A program made the position numbers and the translations under genes. 64,000 bases of DNA from Devosia faecipullorum (GTDB taxonomy: Bacteria; Pseudomonadota; Alphaproteobacteria; Rhizobiales; Devosiaceae). The DNA lies in assembly GCF_015158295.1 (NCBI RefSeq), contig NZ_JACDXV010000002.1, positions 62,001 to 126,000 on the forward strand, written 5' to 3'. This document shows positions 31,826 through 40,309 of this stretch, in pieces; the first letter of the stretch is position 1, and each line of letters starts with the position of its first letter. The notes under the pieces were generated by a model. That model was given only the letters and a program-made list of their open reading frames with translations. It had not been told where the DNA came from and searched no databases.

Positions 31826-32434
31826 ATGACCGACTGGATCATCCAGGCCATTACCGATCTGGGCTATCTGGGCATCTTCCTGGTCATGCTGGCGGAAAGC
31901 CTGTTTCCGCCCATTCCTTCCGAGCTCATCATTCCCTTTGCCGGCTTTGCCGCCGCCAATGGCCAATTGAGCCTTGCTGGAGTTCTGGTCACCGCCACTC
32001 TGGGCGCCGTTGTCGGCATGCTGCCCTGGTATTTCGCCGGGCGGCTGTTCGGGCTCGAGCGGGTGCGCTGGCTGGCCGACCGCCATGGACGGCTCATCAC
32101 CATGAATTCGGCCGAGATCGATGTCGCCGTGGCCGCCTTCCGGCGCTTCGGCCCGATCATCGTGCTGTTCGGGCGGCTGATGCCGATCATCCGCACCCTG
32201 ATCTCGGTGCCTGCCGGGCTGGCCCGGATGAGCCTGCCGGTCTTTCTTCTGGCCTCGGGCACCGGGGCGCTGGTCTGGAACACGTTCCTCACCCTTGCCG
32301 GCTTTATCCTGCACGAGCATTACCACGTCATCGAAGTGGTGCTCGATCCGCTGAGCTATGCGGTCCTGGCGCTGGTGGTGCTGATTTATCTCTTCCGCGT
32401 CATCACCTGGAAGCCGAGCCGCCCGACCGCCTGA
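31826..32434 (+). CDS. DedA family membrane protein
   Basis: This 202-residue membrane protein has the DedA/SNARE-associated motifs: GYLGIFLVMLAESLFPPIPS near the N-terminus, then FRRFGPIIVLFGRLMPIIRT with the conserved FxRxxPxxR-like element. Family members are flippase-like proteins for undecaprenyl phosphate or phospholipids and support membrane-potential homeostasis. GAGGAGC lies before ATG 31826; an in-frame TTG eight codons earlier is less likely. Confidence 0.9.
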   Translation: MTDWIIQAITDLGYLGIFLVMLAESLFPPIPSELIIPFAGFAAANGQLSLAGVLVTATLGAVVGMLPWYFAGRLFGLERVRWLADRHGRLITMNSAEIDVAVAAFRRFGPIIVLFGRLMPIIRTLISVPAGLARMSLPVFLLASGTGALVWNTFLTLAGFILHEHYHVIEVVLDPLSYAVLALVVLIYLFRVITWKPSRPTA

Positions 32435-32740
32435 CCCCTGTTGCAGAATGCGAGCCCTCTCGCATTCTGCAATGCATCGGGAAGGGAAAAATGCGAATAT
32501 TCATAAGCGCTTAACATCTGGACCCGGCTTTGCGGCCCCGGGCGATCTGGCACGCTTCCTGCAAGAGAGAGGACGTCCGGATGAAGTGTATTGCGTACCG
32601 GACTGGTCAGTCATTCGGGGCCCTGCATGGCGTGGTCGGTGCAGGGCCCCGAATCTGTCCCAGCGGCGCAGCGTCTGGAGCCTTGCTGCCTGCGCCGGTA
32701 ATGACTAGATGTTTCGAGCCTTGTTTTCCCGGAGACGCCT
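32435..32740. other. Gene-free gap with two long perfect hairpins (dedA-yggT)
   Basis: No credible reading frame is present. Two perfect inverted repeats stand out. The first has 14-bp arms with loop CCCT at 32441-32472, 6 bp after the dedA stop. The second has 15-bp arms (ATTCGGGGCCCTGCA and its complement) with a 12-nt loop at 32613-32654. Neither is followed by a T-run. The part between them contains TTCATAAGCGCTTAACAT without an obvious promoter pair. Confidence 0.6.
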
Positions 32741-33043
32741 ATGCGCGCCGTGCTCGACATCATTCTCATCCTGCTCCAGCTCTATTGGTGGGTCTTGCTC
32801 ATCATGATCATCATGAGCTGGCTGATCTCGTTCAATGTCATCAATACGCGCAATCAGTTCGTCGCTGCGGTCTGGCGGGTGGTCAATCAATTGACCGAGC
32901 CGGTGCTCAATCCGATCCGCCGCTTCATGCCCAATTTCTCCGGGCTCGACCTTTCGCCGCTGATCGCCTTTCTCATCATCTTCTTCATCCAGTCGCTGAT
33001 CGGCTATTATCTCTATCCGGCGGTGGTTCGCGCCGGCATCTAG
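32741..33043 (+). CDS. YggT family membrane protein
   Basis: This 100-residue protein has two hydrophobic segments separated by the family motif TEPVLNPIRRFMPNFSGLDL. YggT proteins are small inner-membrane proteins linked to osmotic or cell-division functions (the cyanobacterial and plastid relative is CCB3). It directly precedes the DUF167 gene (15 bp), a pairing (yggT-yggU) conserved in many proteobacteria. Confidence 0.92.
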   Translation: MRAVLDIILILLQLYWWVLLIMIIMSWLISFNVINTRNQFVAAVWRVVNQLTEPVLNPIRRFMPNFSGLDLSPLIAFLIIFFIQSLIGYYLYPAVVRAGI

Positions 33044-33058
33044 GCACGGCCGAGAGCG

Positions 33059-33405
33059 ATGGCGGAGCATTCTTCCGAAGCGCCATCCTCCTGGTTCCGG
33101 CGCACCGAGACCGGCCTGCTGCTCCGGCTCCGCGTCACCCCCAATGCCGGGCGCGAGGGCATAGAGGGCGCCGAAATCCGCGATGACGGCGTCCAGGTGC
33201 GCGGGTGCGGGTTTCGGCCGTGCCCGACAAGGGCAAGGCCAATGCCGCGGTCATCATGCTGATCGCGGCGGCGCTGGGCGTGCCGAAATCGGCCATTGCC
33301 CTGGTCAGCGGCGAAAGCAGCCGCATCAAGCTTCTGGCCGTCACTGGAAATGCCGGGGAACTGGCGGCGCTTGCCGCGGGGCTCGGCTTGCATCGGGGGC
33401 GCTAG
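33059..33405 (+). pseudogene. DUF167 (YggU-like) gene with a frameshift
   Basis: The N-half in one frame reads RTETGLLLRLRVTPNAGREG; the C-half, in the +2-shifted frame, reads VSAVPDKGKANAAVIMLIAA and SGESSRIKLLAVTG. Together they make a complete DUF167 protein of about 115 residues. The break is at about 33198-33206, where GTGCGCGGGTGCGGG would restore frame if two G were absent. As it stands the first frame ends after 67 codons. It could be a recent mutation or a sequencing error; the downstream half could start at GTG 33205 but would lack the first strand. Confidence 0.8.
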
Positions 33406-33489
33406 AAAGCAAGCCCCGATCCGGCTTTCCGGTATGGCGACGCGCGCTTTCCGGCGGCGATAGCGCGCGGCAAATCATCGCAATATCCA

Positions 33490-33517
33490 TTGCTTAACCG
33501 ATTAATCCCGGTAATCT
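33490..33517 (+). promoter_or_regulatory. Candidate hppA promoter
   Basis: TTGCTT and TAATCT are 16 bp apart within the 218-bp gap before hppA. A start near 33524 would give a leader of about 100 nt. GGAGGAG lies 22 nt before the ATG, too far for a standard ribosome-binding site; AAGGG at about 33610 is closer. Confidence 0.4.
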
Positions 33518-33623
33518 CCGGTTTCGGGAGGGGCCCGTCGGAGGGCTGGCTGCGAATCGGGCGCAAGACCCGGACGGAGCGGCGCGGGTTCCTCGGAGGA
33601 GAAAACTTCAAGGGATCAATCCT

Positions 33624-35738
33624 ATGGATCTGGCACTTTGGCTGATCGTCGCCTGTGGCGGTCTGTCTATCGTTTATGGCGTCGTCACCACCCAGAGCCT
33701 GCTCAAGGCCGATGCGGGCTCGACGCGCATGCAGGAAATTTCCGCCGCCGTGCGCGAGGGGGCATCGGCTTATCTCAAACGCCAATATACCACGATCGCC
33801 ATTGTCGGCGTGGTCATCCTGATCGCCGCCTGGCTGTTGCTGGGCGTCTATGCCGCGATCGGCTTCCTGATCGGGGCGGTCTTGTCGGGCGCCGCCGGTT
33901 TCATCGGCATGAATGTCTCGGTGCGCGCCAATGTGCGGGTGGCCCAGGCTGCCGTCGGTTCGCTCGCCAAGGGGCTCGATCTCGCCTTCAAGTCCGGCGC
34001 CGTCACCGGCATGCTGGTGGCAGGGCTGGGCCTATTGGGCATCACGCTCTATTTCATCATCCTTACCGGGCTCGGCTTCGCGCCGACCAGCCGCACCGTC
34101 ATCGATGCGCTGGTGGCCCTCTCCTTCGGCGCCTCGCTGATCTCGATCTTCGCGCGTCTCGGCGGTGGCATCTTCACCAAGGGTGCCGATGTGGGCGGCG
34201 ACATGGTGGGCAAGGTCGAGGCCGGTATTCCCGAGGACGATCCGCGCAATCCGGCCACCATTGCCGACAATGTGGGCGACAATGTCGGCGACTGCGCCGG
34301 CATGGCGGCCGACCTCTTTGAAACCTATGTGGTGACCATCGTCGCCACCATGGTGCTGGCGGCCATCATCCTGCCCGAGCAGTTCAAGCTCATCGGCATG
34401 GTCCTGCCGCTGGCCATTGGCGGGGCCTGCGTCGTCACCTCGATCATCGGCACCTATTTCGTCAAGCTCGGCAGCGACAACAATATCATGGGCGCGCTCT
34501 ATAAGGGCGTCATCGCCTCGGGCGTGCTGTCGCTGGTGGCGCTGCTGCCGGTCCTGTGGCTGATGTTCGGCGACATGAATGTCGCCATCGAGACGGCCGA
34601 CAAGGTCTTCACCCCCTGGAGCCTGTTCTGGTGCGGCGTGGTCGGACTGGTCATTACCGGGCTGATCATCGTCATCACCGAATATTACACCGGCACCAAT
34701 CGCCGCCCGGTCAATTCCATCGCCGAAGCCTCGGTCACCGGCCATGGCACCAATGTGATCCAGGGCCTCGCCGTATCGCTGGAATCCACCGCCCTGCCGG
34801 CTTTGGTCATCATTGCCGGCATTATCGTCACCTATTCGCTGGCGGGCCTGTTCGGCATCGCCTTCGCCGTGGCCACCATGCTGGCTCTGGCCGGCATGAT
34901 CGTGGCGCTCGACGCGTTCGGCCCGGTTACGGACAATGCCGGCGGCATTGCCGAAATGGCCGGCCTCGACAAGGAAGTGCGCCACAATACCGACGCGCTC
35001 GATGCGGTCGGCAACACCACCAAGGCCGTCACCAAGGGCTATGCCATCGGCTCGGCGGGTCTGGGGGCGCTGGTGCTGTTCGCGGCCTATACCGAGGACA
35101 TCAAGCATTATTTCACCGATTTGACGGTCAATTTCGACCTGGCCAATCCCTATGTCGTGGTCGGGCTGCTGTTCGGCGGGCTCCTGCCGTTCCTCTTCGG
35201 CGGCATGTCGATGACGGCGGTGGGCCGCGCCGCCCAATCGGTGGTGGTGGAAGTGCGCCGCCAGTTCAAGGCCGATCCGGGCATCATGGCCGGCACCTCC
35301 AAGCCCGATTATGCCCGGGCGGTGGATATGCTGACCAAGGCGGCGATCAAGGAAATGATCGTGCCCTCGCTCCTGCCGGTGCTCAGCCCGATCGTGGTCT
35401 ATTTCCTCATCCTCAACATTGCCGGCCAGGCCAATGCCTTCTCGGCTCTGGGGGCGATGTTGATGGGCGTCATCGTCACCGGGCTCTTCGTCGCCATTTC
35501 CATGACCGCCGGCGGCGGCGCCTGGGACAATGCCAAGAAGAGCTTTGAGGACGGGTTCACCGACAGCCATGGCGTCAAGCATCTCAAGGGCTCGGACGCC
35601 CACAAGGCGTCCGTCACCGGCGATACCGTCGGCGACCCCTACAAGGACACGGCGGGCCCCGCCGTCAATCCGATGATCAAGATCACCAATATCGTGGCCC
35701 TGCTGCTCCTGGCAGTGCTGGCCAATATGGGGATCTAA
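33624..35738 (+). CDS. hppA: Proton-translocating membrane pyrophosphatase HppA (K+-independent type)
   Basis: This 704-residue integral membrane enzyme couples PPi hydrolysis to proton pumping. The substrate site is in [40 protein letters not shown] and, near the C-terminus, [18 protein letters not shown] with [17 protein letters not shown]. The segment [20 protein letters not shown] carries Lys at the position that is Ala in K+-dependent enzymes, which marks the K+-independent H+-pumping class. It is probably monocistronic, with a terminator right after the stop. Confidence 0.97.
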   Translation: MDLALWLIVACGGLSIVYGVVTTQSLLKADAGSTRMQEISAAVREGASAYLKRQYTTIAIVGVVILIAAWLLLGVYAAIGFLIGAVLSGAAGFIGMNVSVRANVRVAQAAVGSLAKGLDLAFKSGAVTGMLVAGLGLLGITLYFIILTGLGFAPTSRTVIDALVALSFGASLISIFARLGGGIFTKGADVGGDMVGKVEAGIPEDDPRNPATIADNVGDNVGDCAGMAADLFETYVVTIVATMVLAAIILPEQFKLIGMVLPLAIGGACVVTSIIGTYFVKLGSDNNIMGALYKGVIASGVLSLVALLPVLWLMFGDMNVAIETADKVFTPWSLFWCGVVGLVITGLIIVITEYYTGTNRRPVNSIAEASVTGHGTNVIQGLAVSLESTALPALVIIAGIIVTYSLAGLFGIAFAVATMLALAGMIVALDAFGPVTDNAGGIAEMAGLDKEVRHNTDALDAVGNTTKAVTKGYAIGSAGLGALVLFAAYTEDIKHYFTDLTVNFDLANPYVVVGLLFGGLLPFLFGGMSMTAVGRAAQSVVVEVRRQFKADPGIMAGTSKPDYARAVDMLTKAAIKEMIVPSLLPVLSPIVVYFLILNIAGQANAFSALGAMLMGVIVTGLFVAISMTAGGGAWDNAKKSFEDGFTDSHGVKHLKGSDAHKASVTGDTVGDPYKDTAGPAVNPMIKITNIVALLLLAVLANMGI

Positions 35739-35765
35739 CCAGACGTCGTCTGGACTGGAATGAAC

Positions 35766-35794
35766 AGGGCCCGGGGCGACAGCTCCGGGCCTTT
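35766..35794 (+). terminator. Intrinsic terminator of hppA
   Basis: GGCCCGG (35768-35774) pairs with CCGGGCC (35785-35791), followed by TTTG. A small palindrome, CCAGACG-T-CGTCTGG, precedes it at about 35740-35754. Confidence 0.7.
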
Positions 35795-35816
35795 GCTATT
35801 GGCGTCAGCCGGAGTG

Positions 35817-36263
35817 TCAGGGGTCGATGGGCTCATCGTCTTTATCGAGATTGGCGATCACCTGTTCCAGCAGGGCGAAATATTGCGCTCGCTCCTCCCG
35901 GCTGAGGCTCTTGAGTGCCAGCAGGTTTACCGCCTGCCCCGCTTCGGCGACGGCGCCGAGTTTGTCCCGCGCCTTGGGGGTCAAAGCCACCAGCGAGGAG
36001 CGGCCATCCTCGGGATTGGGCAGGCGCTCCACCAGTCCGTCCTTTTCCATGCGATTGAGCGTGGCGGTCATGGTGGGCTGCCTGACCCGCGCGCGTTCGG
36101 CGAGGATTTTCTGCGGCTGCGGGCCAGCCTCCAGGCCGAGCAGGATCGGCATATGTGCCGGATTGAGCCCCAAAGGGGCCAGGCGCCGTTCGATGGCGCG
36201 GGCAAAGAGCCGTCCGGCCAGATTGGTCATGTAGCCCGCGGAAGTTTCCGGTCGCAGCGCCAT
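35817..36263 (-). CDS. MarR family transcriptional regulator
   Basis: This 148-residue winged-helix protein has ILAERARVRQPTMTATLNRM as the recognition helix region, then EKDGLVERLPNPEDGRSSLV as the wing with the conserved Asp-x-Arg. MarR proteins bind palindromes as dimers and release DNA on ligand binding or oxidation. It is divergent from the cytochrome b561 gene with 77 bp between the starts, so it most likely represses itself and that gene. Confidence 0.93.
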   Translation of the reverse strand: MALRPETSAGYMTNLAGRLFARAIERRLAPLGLNPAHMPILLGLEAGPQPQKILAERARVRQPTMTATLNRMEKDGLVERLPNPEDGRSSLVALTPKARDKLGAVAEAGQAVNLLALKSLSREERAQYFALLEQVIANLDKDDEPIDP

Positions 36264-36274
36264 TTACATAGTCA

Positions 36275-36303
36275 GCTCACTAAATTATATAGGGTGCTCA
36301 CTA
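36275..36303. promoter_or_regulatory. Direct repeats GCTCACTA in the MarR-b561 divergent promoter
   Basis: GCTCACTA occurs at 36275-36282 and again at 36296-36303, spaced exactly 21 bp (two helical turns). The AT-rich stretch AATTATATAGGG lies between them. An imperfect inverted match (TAGGGTGC) lies at 36290-36297. This is a likely MarR operator covering both promoters. Confidence 0.5.
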
Positions 36304-36340
36304 TATCGTCATTCCTGATGCCCTGGCAATGGAGGCTCTT

Positions 36341-36859
36341 ATGCCGCTCAAATCGTCCGTGGATCATTATGGGGCCATGCCCGCCGCCCTTCACTGGCTG
36401 ACGGCTTTGGCCATCCTGTTTTTGCTGGTCAGCGGCCAGATCATGGATGGTCCCAATCTCGGCGCCATCCTGCCCATGCATGTGGCGCTGGGCCTGTCCG
36501 TGGGCGCGCTTACCCTGTTCCGCATCGCCTGGTTTGTGGTTTTCGACCGGCATCCAAAGCCGGTGGCGGGCGTGTCAGGGATGCAGCATCTTCTGGCACG
36601 CTTCGTCCATATCGGGCTTTATGCCGCCATTCTGGTCATGGTGGCCTCGGGCATGGGCATGGTGGCGCTGAGCGGGGCGGCCCAGCAAATCTTCGGCGGC
36701 GGCGCCCTGCCCGATTTCACCCTCTTGCCGCCCTTTGGCGTACATGGCCTCGTCAGCAAGCTGCTGCTGGTTCTGGCCCTTTTCCATATCGGCGCGGCGC
36801 TCTGGCACCATTTCGTCGTCAGGGACGGGCTGATCGGGCGGATGGGATTTCGGGGGTGA
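36341..36859 (+). CDS. Cytochrome b561 family membrane protein
   Basis: This 172-residue, four-helix heme b protein starts DHYGAMPAALHWLTALAILF with the first His ligand. It continues with LPMHVALGLSVGALTLFRIA, then FVHIGLYAAILVMVASGMGM and VLALFHIGAALWHHFVVRDG with the C-terminal ligands. Members shuttle electrons from quinol, for example against superoxide. ATG 36341 is chosen because GGAGG lies 7 nt before it; the upstream in-frame ATG overlaps that site. Regulation by the divergent MarR protein is inferred. Confidence 0.9.
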   Translation: MPLKSSVDHYGAMPAALHWLTALAILFLLVSGQIMDGPNLGAILPMHVALGLSVGALTLFRIAWFVVFDRHPKPVAGVSGMQHLLARFVHIGLYAAILVMVASGMGMVALSGAAQQIFGGGALPDFTLLPPFGVHGLVSKLLLVLALFHIGAALWHHFVVRDGLIGRMGFRG

Positions 36860-36901
36860 TGGCGGGCCCCCGAGGGGGCGGGGCATTGCCGTCCCGCCCG
36901 C

Positions 36902-38278
36902 CTATTGCAGTTTCAGCGCCGGCATAACCTGGCCGTTCTGGTAGAGGACCAGCGATTTGACCGCGCCGTCCTCACGCATGAAGCTGATCTGCGCATCGAT
37001 GATCTTGTAGAAGAAGTCGCTTTCGCTTTCGGGAAAAATCTCGAAGGCCTGCTGCCCGGTCAATTGTGCCAGCAGCTTGCCGTTTTCCGCCCTGACGCTC
37101 AGCACGGCTCCCGGCGCCAGCACATATTCGCCGGCATAATCGCGGTAGAGGGCGGGGTCGATCTCCACCGCGCTGCGGACTTTCGGCTGGGCATTGAGCG
37201 GAATGGCCGGATTGAGCAGGTGCATGCCGATATCGTTGACGCCCAATCGGGCGGCCATATTGGTCAGGACCACGACGCCATTGCCGCTTTCGCGATCAAA
37301 TCCGGCAAAGCTGGAATAGCCCCCGGTCATGCCATTGTGCCAGACGATTTCGCTCTGGCCGGTATCGGTGATGAACCAGCCGAGGCCGATCGAGATTCCA
37401 TCACTGACCGGGACGGTGCGGGCCAGCATGGTTTCAAATGCGGGCTGCAAGGGCGTTGGGCTGGCGCCGCTGGCCGCGCCGATGAATTTGATCAGGTCGG
37501 CGCTATTGGTGAGCAGCGCACCGGCCGGCGCAAAGACCTCAAAATCCCAGTTTGAGGCCGGCTCGCGGGCGCCGTCATGGCCCATGGCCATTTCCGGTCG
37601 GGCCGTGCCGGTCAGGGCCAGGCTGGTTTCATCCATGCCCAGCGGGGTGAGGATGGCTTCCTTGACAAGGTCGGCATAGGAAAGCCCGCTCACCTCTTCG
37701 ATGGCAAGCCCCAGAATGGCGGTGCCGATATTGGAATATTCAAAGCCTTCACCACTGGGTCGCGCGGGGACATAGGTGGCGAGCCAGGCGCGCAATTGCT
37801 CGGCATTGTAACCTGAATAGAGGTTGTTCAGGTCGGCGGCGAGCACGTCCTCGGGCAGGCCGGAAAAGCCGGCCCTATGGGTGGCCAGATCGAAAGCGGT
37901 GATGGGGCGCTCGCCCTGCTGGGGCATGATGAAGCCTTCGGGCAGGTAATCGGCGATCGGCGCGTCGAGATCGATCCGGCCTTTGTCGACCAATTGCGCC
38001 AGCAGCAGATTGGTGAAGAGCTTGGTGATCGATCCGGCTTCGAAGATCGTGTGCTCGTCGACCGGCTCGGCGCCGTCCAGCGCCATTGTGCCATGGGACA
38101 CGAAGCGGGTCTCCCCGCCTTCGATCAGGGCCACGGCAATGCCGACATTGGCCTGGTCGCGCCCGATCCTGTCACTGAGAATGCCGGCAATATCGGCGTT
38201 GTCCGGCAGGGAGGCTTCCTGCGCTGCGGCAGGCAGGATCATCAGGGCGGCAAGGGTCAGGGCGGCGGCATAGGTCAT
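36902..38278 (-). CDS. Serine hydrolase of the beta-lactamase/penicillin-binding-protein fold
   Basis: This exported protein of about 458 residues has a signal peptide ending near AAAQ (residue 20). Class C-like motifs are SITK (Ser83, Lys86), YSN at about 181-183 and HNG further on. The C-terminal region is a separate beta domain often seen in these hydrolases. It may be a D-Ala peptidase or esterase; true beta-lactamase activity cannot be claimed. The ATG at 38278 follows the ppa terminator directly, and its GAAGG ribosome-binding sequence lies inside that hairpin. Confidence 0.87.
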   Translation of the reverse strand: MTYAAALTLAALMILPAAAQEASLPDNADIAGILSDRIGRDQANVGIAVALIEGGETRFVSHGTMALDGAEPVDEHTIFEAGSITKLFTNLLLAQLVDKGRIDLDAPIADYLPEGFIMPQQGERPITAFDLATHRAGFSGLPEDVLAADLNNLYSGYNAEQLRAWLATYVPARPSGEGFEYSNIGTAILGLAIEEVSGLSYADLVKEAILTPLGMDETSLALTGTARPEMAMGHDGAREPASNWDFEVFAPAGALLTNSADLIKFIGAASGASPTPLQPAFETMLARTVPVSDGISIGLGWFITDTGQSEIVWHNGMTGGYSSFAGFDRESGNGVVVLTNMAARLGVNDIGMHLLNPAIPLNAQPKVRSAVEIDPALYRDYAGEYVLAPGAVLSVRAENGKLLAQLTGQQAFEIFPESESDFFYKIIDAQISFMREDGAVKSLVLYQNGQVMPALKLQ

Positions 38279-38279
38279 C

Positions 38280-38334
38280 AAAAAGGGCCTTCGGGGCGAG
38301 GGACATGTCCGCCTATAACGCCGAAGGCCGCGAT
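38280..38334 (-). terminator. ppa terminator overlapping the serine hydrolase translation start
   Basis: On the minus strand GGCCTTCGG pairs with CCGAAGGCC (9 bp, long loop), followed by CTTTTTG. The T-run abuts the serine hydrolase ATG, and the 3' arm contains the only plausible ribosome-binding sequence for it. Confidence 0.65.
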
Positions 38335-38348
38335 TGGATCGACGTCGT

Positions 38349-38879
38349 TCAGGCCGATTTTGCCATTTCGATGGATTTGAGGATCACCTCGCGCGCCTCA
38401 TCGAGGCCGCCGATCCGGTCGATGCGGGCCCATTTGCCCGGCTCGAGATCCTTGTAATGGGTGAAGAAATGCTTGACCCGCTCCAGCTGGATTTCCGGCA
38501 GGTCGCCGATATCGGCGATATTGTCATACATGCGGGTGAGCTTGCTGACCGGCACGGCGATGATCTTTTCGTCCTGGCCGCCATCGTCTTCCATGAACAG
38601 CACGCCGACCGGGCGCGAGCGCACCACGGCGCCGGGCACGAGCGGGCGCGAATTCATCACGATGACGTCGAGCGGATCGCCGTCGCCGCACAAAGTATGG
38701 GGCACGAAGCCGTAATTGCCCGGATAACGCATGGGCGTATAGAGGAAGCGGTCGACGAACAGGGCGCCACTGTCCTTGTCGATCTCATATTTGATCGGTT
38801 CGCCACCGAGCGGCACTTCGATGATGACGTTGAGGTCGTCGGGCACATTCTTGCCGGTGGGGATCGCGTCGATATTCAT
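38349..38879 (-). CDS. ppa: Soluble inorganic pyrophosphatase Ppa (family I)
   Basis: This 176-residue family I enzyme hydrolyses PPi in the cytoplasm. It starts [20 protein letters not shown] and has the metal site [12 protein letters not shown] with the signature DxDPxD. Other catalytic blocks are [12 protein letters not shown] and [23 protein letters not shown] 38879 is set by the conserved N-terminus. Together with hppA the window encodes both a soluble and a membrane pyrophosphatase. Confidence 0.97.
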   Translation of the reverse strand: MNIDAIPTGKNVPDDLNVIIEVPLGGEPIKYEIDKDSGALFVDRFLYTPMRYPGNYGFVPHTLCGDGDPLDVIVMNSRPLVPGAVVRSRPVGVLFMEDDGGQDEKIIAVPVSKLTRMYDNIADIGDLPEIQLERVKHFFTHYKDLEPGKWARIDRIGGLDEAREVILKSIEMAKSA

Positions 38880-38959
38880 GTCTTGCCTTGTCGCCGTGCG
38901 GGAGGGACGGAATGGGGGCAGGTTCTGCCCACAAAGACCCGTCATGGCAAGCCACAAAT

Positions 38960-38983
38960 CCGCCGCACCCCGCATGCGGCGGT
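38960..38983 (-). terminator. Hairpin after the universal stress gene
   Basis: On the minus strand CCGCCGCA and TGCGGCGG form an 8-bp stem, followed by ATTTG. It lies about 30 bp after the stop of the UspA gene and may terminate it, though the T-run is short. Confidence 0.45.
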
Positions 38984-39011
38984 CCCCTTTCTCCTATTGT
39001 GCCTGCCGTCT

Positions 39012-39461
39012 TTACTTGACGATGAGCACCGGCACGCTGGCATGGGAGAGCACGTCGGCGGCCTGGCTGCCGAGCAGCAGGCGTCCGAGGCCGCGCCGTC
39101 CGTGCGAGCCCATGACGATGATGTCGCTGCCTTTTTCCCTGGCCGTGGCCAGGATGGCATCGGCGGGGCGCTGGCGCGGCGCATGCAGCGTTTCGACGGC
39201 GAGGCCCGCCGCTTCCGCCTTGCTGCGGGCGGCATCGAGAAGGGCCGTGGCCTGGCTGGTATAATTTTCTTCCAGCCGAGCGATGATATTGCCGGCATCG
39301 ATGGTGCCGAAGCCGCCCGAGCCGATGCCGGTGCTGACCGGATCGGTGGCAGTCAGGATGGTGATTCTGCCATTCTGGGTCTTGGCCAGTTCGATGCCGG
39401 TGGCCAGCGCCTTGTCGCCGAGTTCGGAGCCGTCGATGGCGATCAGCAGGGTCTTGAACAT
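39012..39461 (-). CDS. Universal stress protein (UspA family)
   Basis: This 149-residue single-domain Usp starts MFKTLLIAIDGSELGDKALA and has the ATP-binding loop VMGSHGRRGLGRLLLGSQA near the C-terminus, so it is of the nucleotide-binding type. These proteins are induced in growth arrest, hypoxia or oxidative stress. GGAGGAC precedes the ATG. The promoter region carries a Crp/Fnr-type site, in line with oxygen control of many Usp genes. Confidence 0.93.
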   Translation of the reverse strand: MFKTLLIAIDGSELGDKALATGIELAKTQNGRITILTATDPVSTGIGSGGFGTIDAGNIIARLEENYTSQATALLDAARSKAEAAGLAVETLHAPRQRPADAILATAREKGSDIIVMGSHGRRGLGRLLLGSQAADVLSHASVPVLIVK

Positions 39462-39511
39462 GTCTGTCCTCCTTGTTCGTTTGCTTGTGCCATGGGCGCG
39501 ATGGCGGCACA

Positions 39512-39549
39512 TTGATCCTGATCATAGGGGGAGGGGCAGGGAACGGCAA
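39512..39549 (-). promoter_or_regulatory. uspA promoter with a Fnr/FixK-like site
   Basis: On the minus strand TTGCCG (39549-39544) and TATGAT (39526-39521) lie 17 bp apart. TTGAT-CCTG-ATCAT (39512-39525 on the plus map) matches the Fnr/FixK consensus TTGAT-N4-ATCAA at 9 of 10 positions and overlaps the -10 box. If the site is an activator site centred near -41.5, transcription would instead start near 39477. Confidence 0.5.
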
Positions 39550-39683
39550 AGCACGGCGCGAAAGGTGAGCAATGCGTTGACCATTTCGGTTCAGATGTCA
39601 CTCCCCGCCGGTTTTTTGGCACAGGCGGGCGCAAAAATGCTGGGCATTTGCACCAATTCGAGCCTGATCGGGGCGTTTATTGC

Positions 39684-40187
39684 CTATTGGTCGCCGGCAT
39701 TGTCCCCGGCGCGGCCGCGGATCTGATTGCGCAGAATGGTGCGGTCGCGGCTGGAGACGCCGATCAATTCGGCGATGCGCCAGACCATGTTGTCCTCCAG
39801 TTCATGATTGGTGCGGTCGGCGAAAACTACTGTCCACATCATGCGGACGATCTCGATGCGGTCGCTCATCTCCAATTGCGTCAAGCCACTGGTAAACTTA
39901 TAGAAATCCACCGCTTCGGCATCGCGCCTCGCGGCGTCACGGATCAGCTTGTCGACGCTGGATGCGTCGAGATCGTAATGCGCCATCAGCGCGCCGCGAA
40001 TGGTCTGGCGCTCGCTCTCCTGCATCACCCCGTCAACGGCGGCCAGGTGCACCAGAAGGGCGGCAACGGCCAGTTTGGGATCGGAAAGATCGGCAGGCGT
40101 TTCGGGCTTGCCGAACAGGCGGGTCAGGGCTTCAAACAGGATATTCTCCGTGCAGAGGGTGTCGGGCCGGGAACGAGCCTCGGCCAT
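39684..40187 (-). CDS. TerB-like (tellurite resistance/DjlA-type) helical protein
   Basis: This 167-residue, all-helical protein has LAVAALLVHLAAVDGVMQES, then FYKFTSGLTQLEMSDRIEIV and ELEDNMVWRIAELIGVSSRD. This arrangement, with acidic Asp-Gly-x-x-x-x-x-Glu metal-site-like turns, is typical of the TerB family. The function in this context is unknown; no ter operon is present. It stands alone upstream of the divergent imuA. Confidence 0.82.
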   Translation of the reverse strand: MAEARSRPDTLCTENILFEALTRLFGKPETPADLSDPKLAVAALLVHLAAVDGVMQESERQTIRGALMAHYDLDASSVDKLIRDAARRDAEAVDFYKFTSGLTQLEMSDRIEIVRMMWTVVFADRTNHELEDNMVWRIAELIGVSSRDRTILRNQIRGRAGDNAGDQ

Positions 40188-40309
40188 AAACGCCGCTGGC
40201 TCAATGGCTTGCCGGAATTTTGATGTGGTCTTGGGGCCAGCTGATGCAGGCGCGCCACACCGGGGATGATGAAATAGGACTCGACTCCATTCGGATTCGG
40301 AGTCTAAAT

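Noticed and set aside
32448..32708. An 86-codon frame in the dedA-yggT gap
   Set aside because: It runs through both perfect hairpins, has no ribosome-binding site and no recognisable domain.
33059..33405. Two separate small genes instead of one broken DUF167 gene
   Set aside because: Each half alone lacks part of a single conserved fold, and joining them across a two-base shift gives a complete family member.
36329..36340. Upstream ATG as the start of cytochrome b561
   Set aside because: The GGAGG ribosome-binding site lies between the two ATG codons and fits only the downstream one at 36341.
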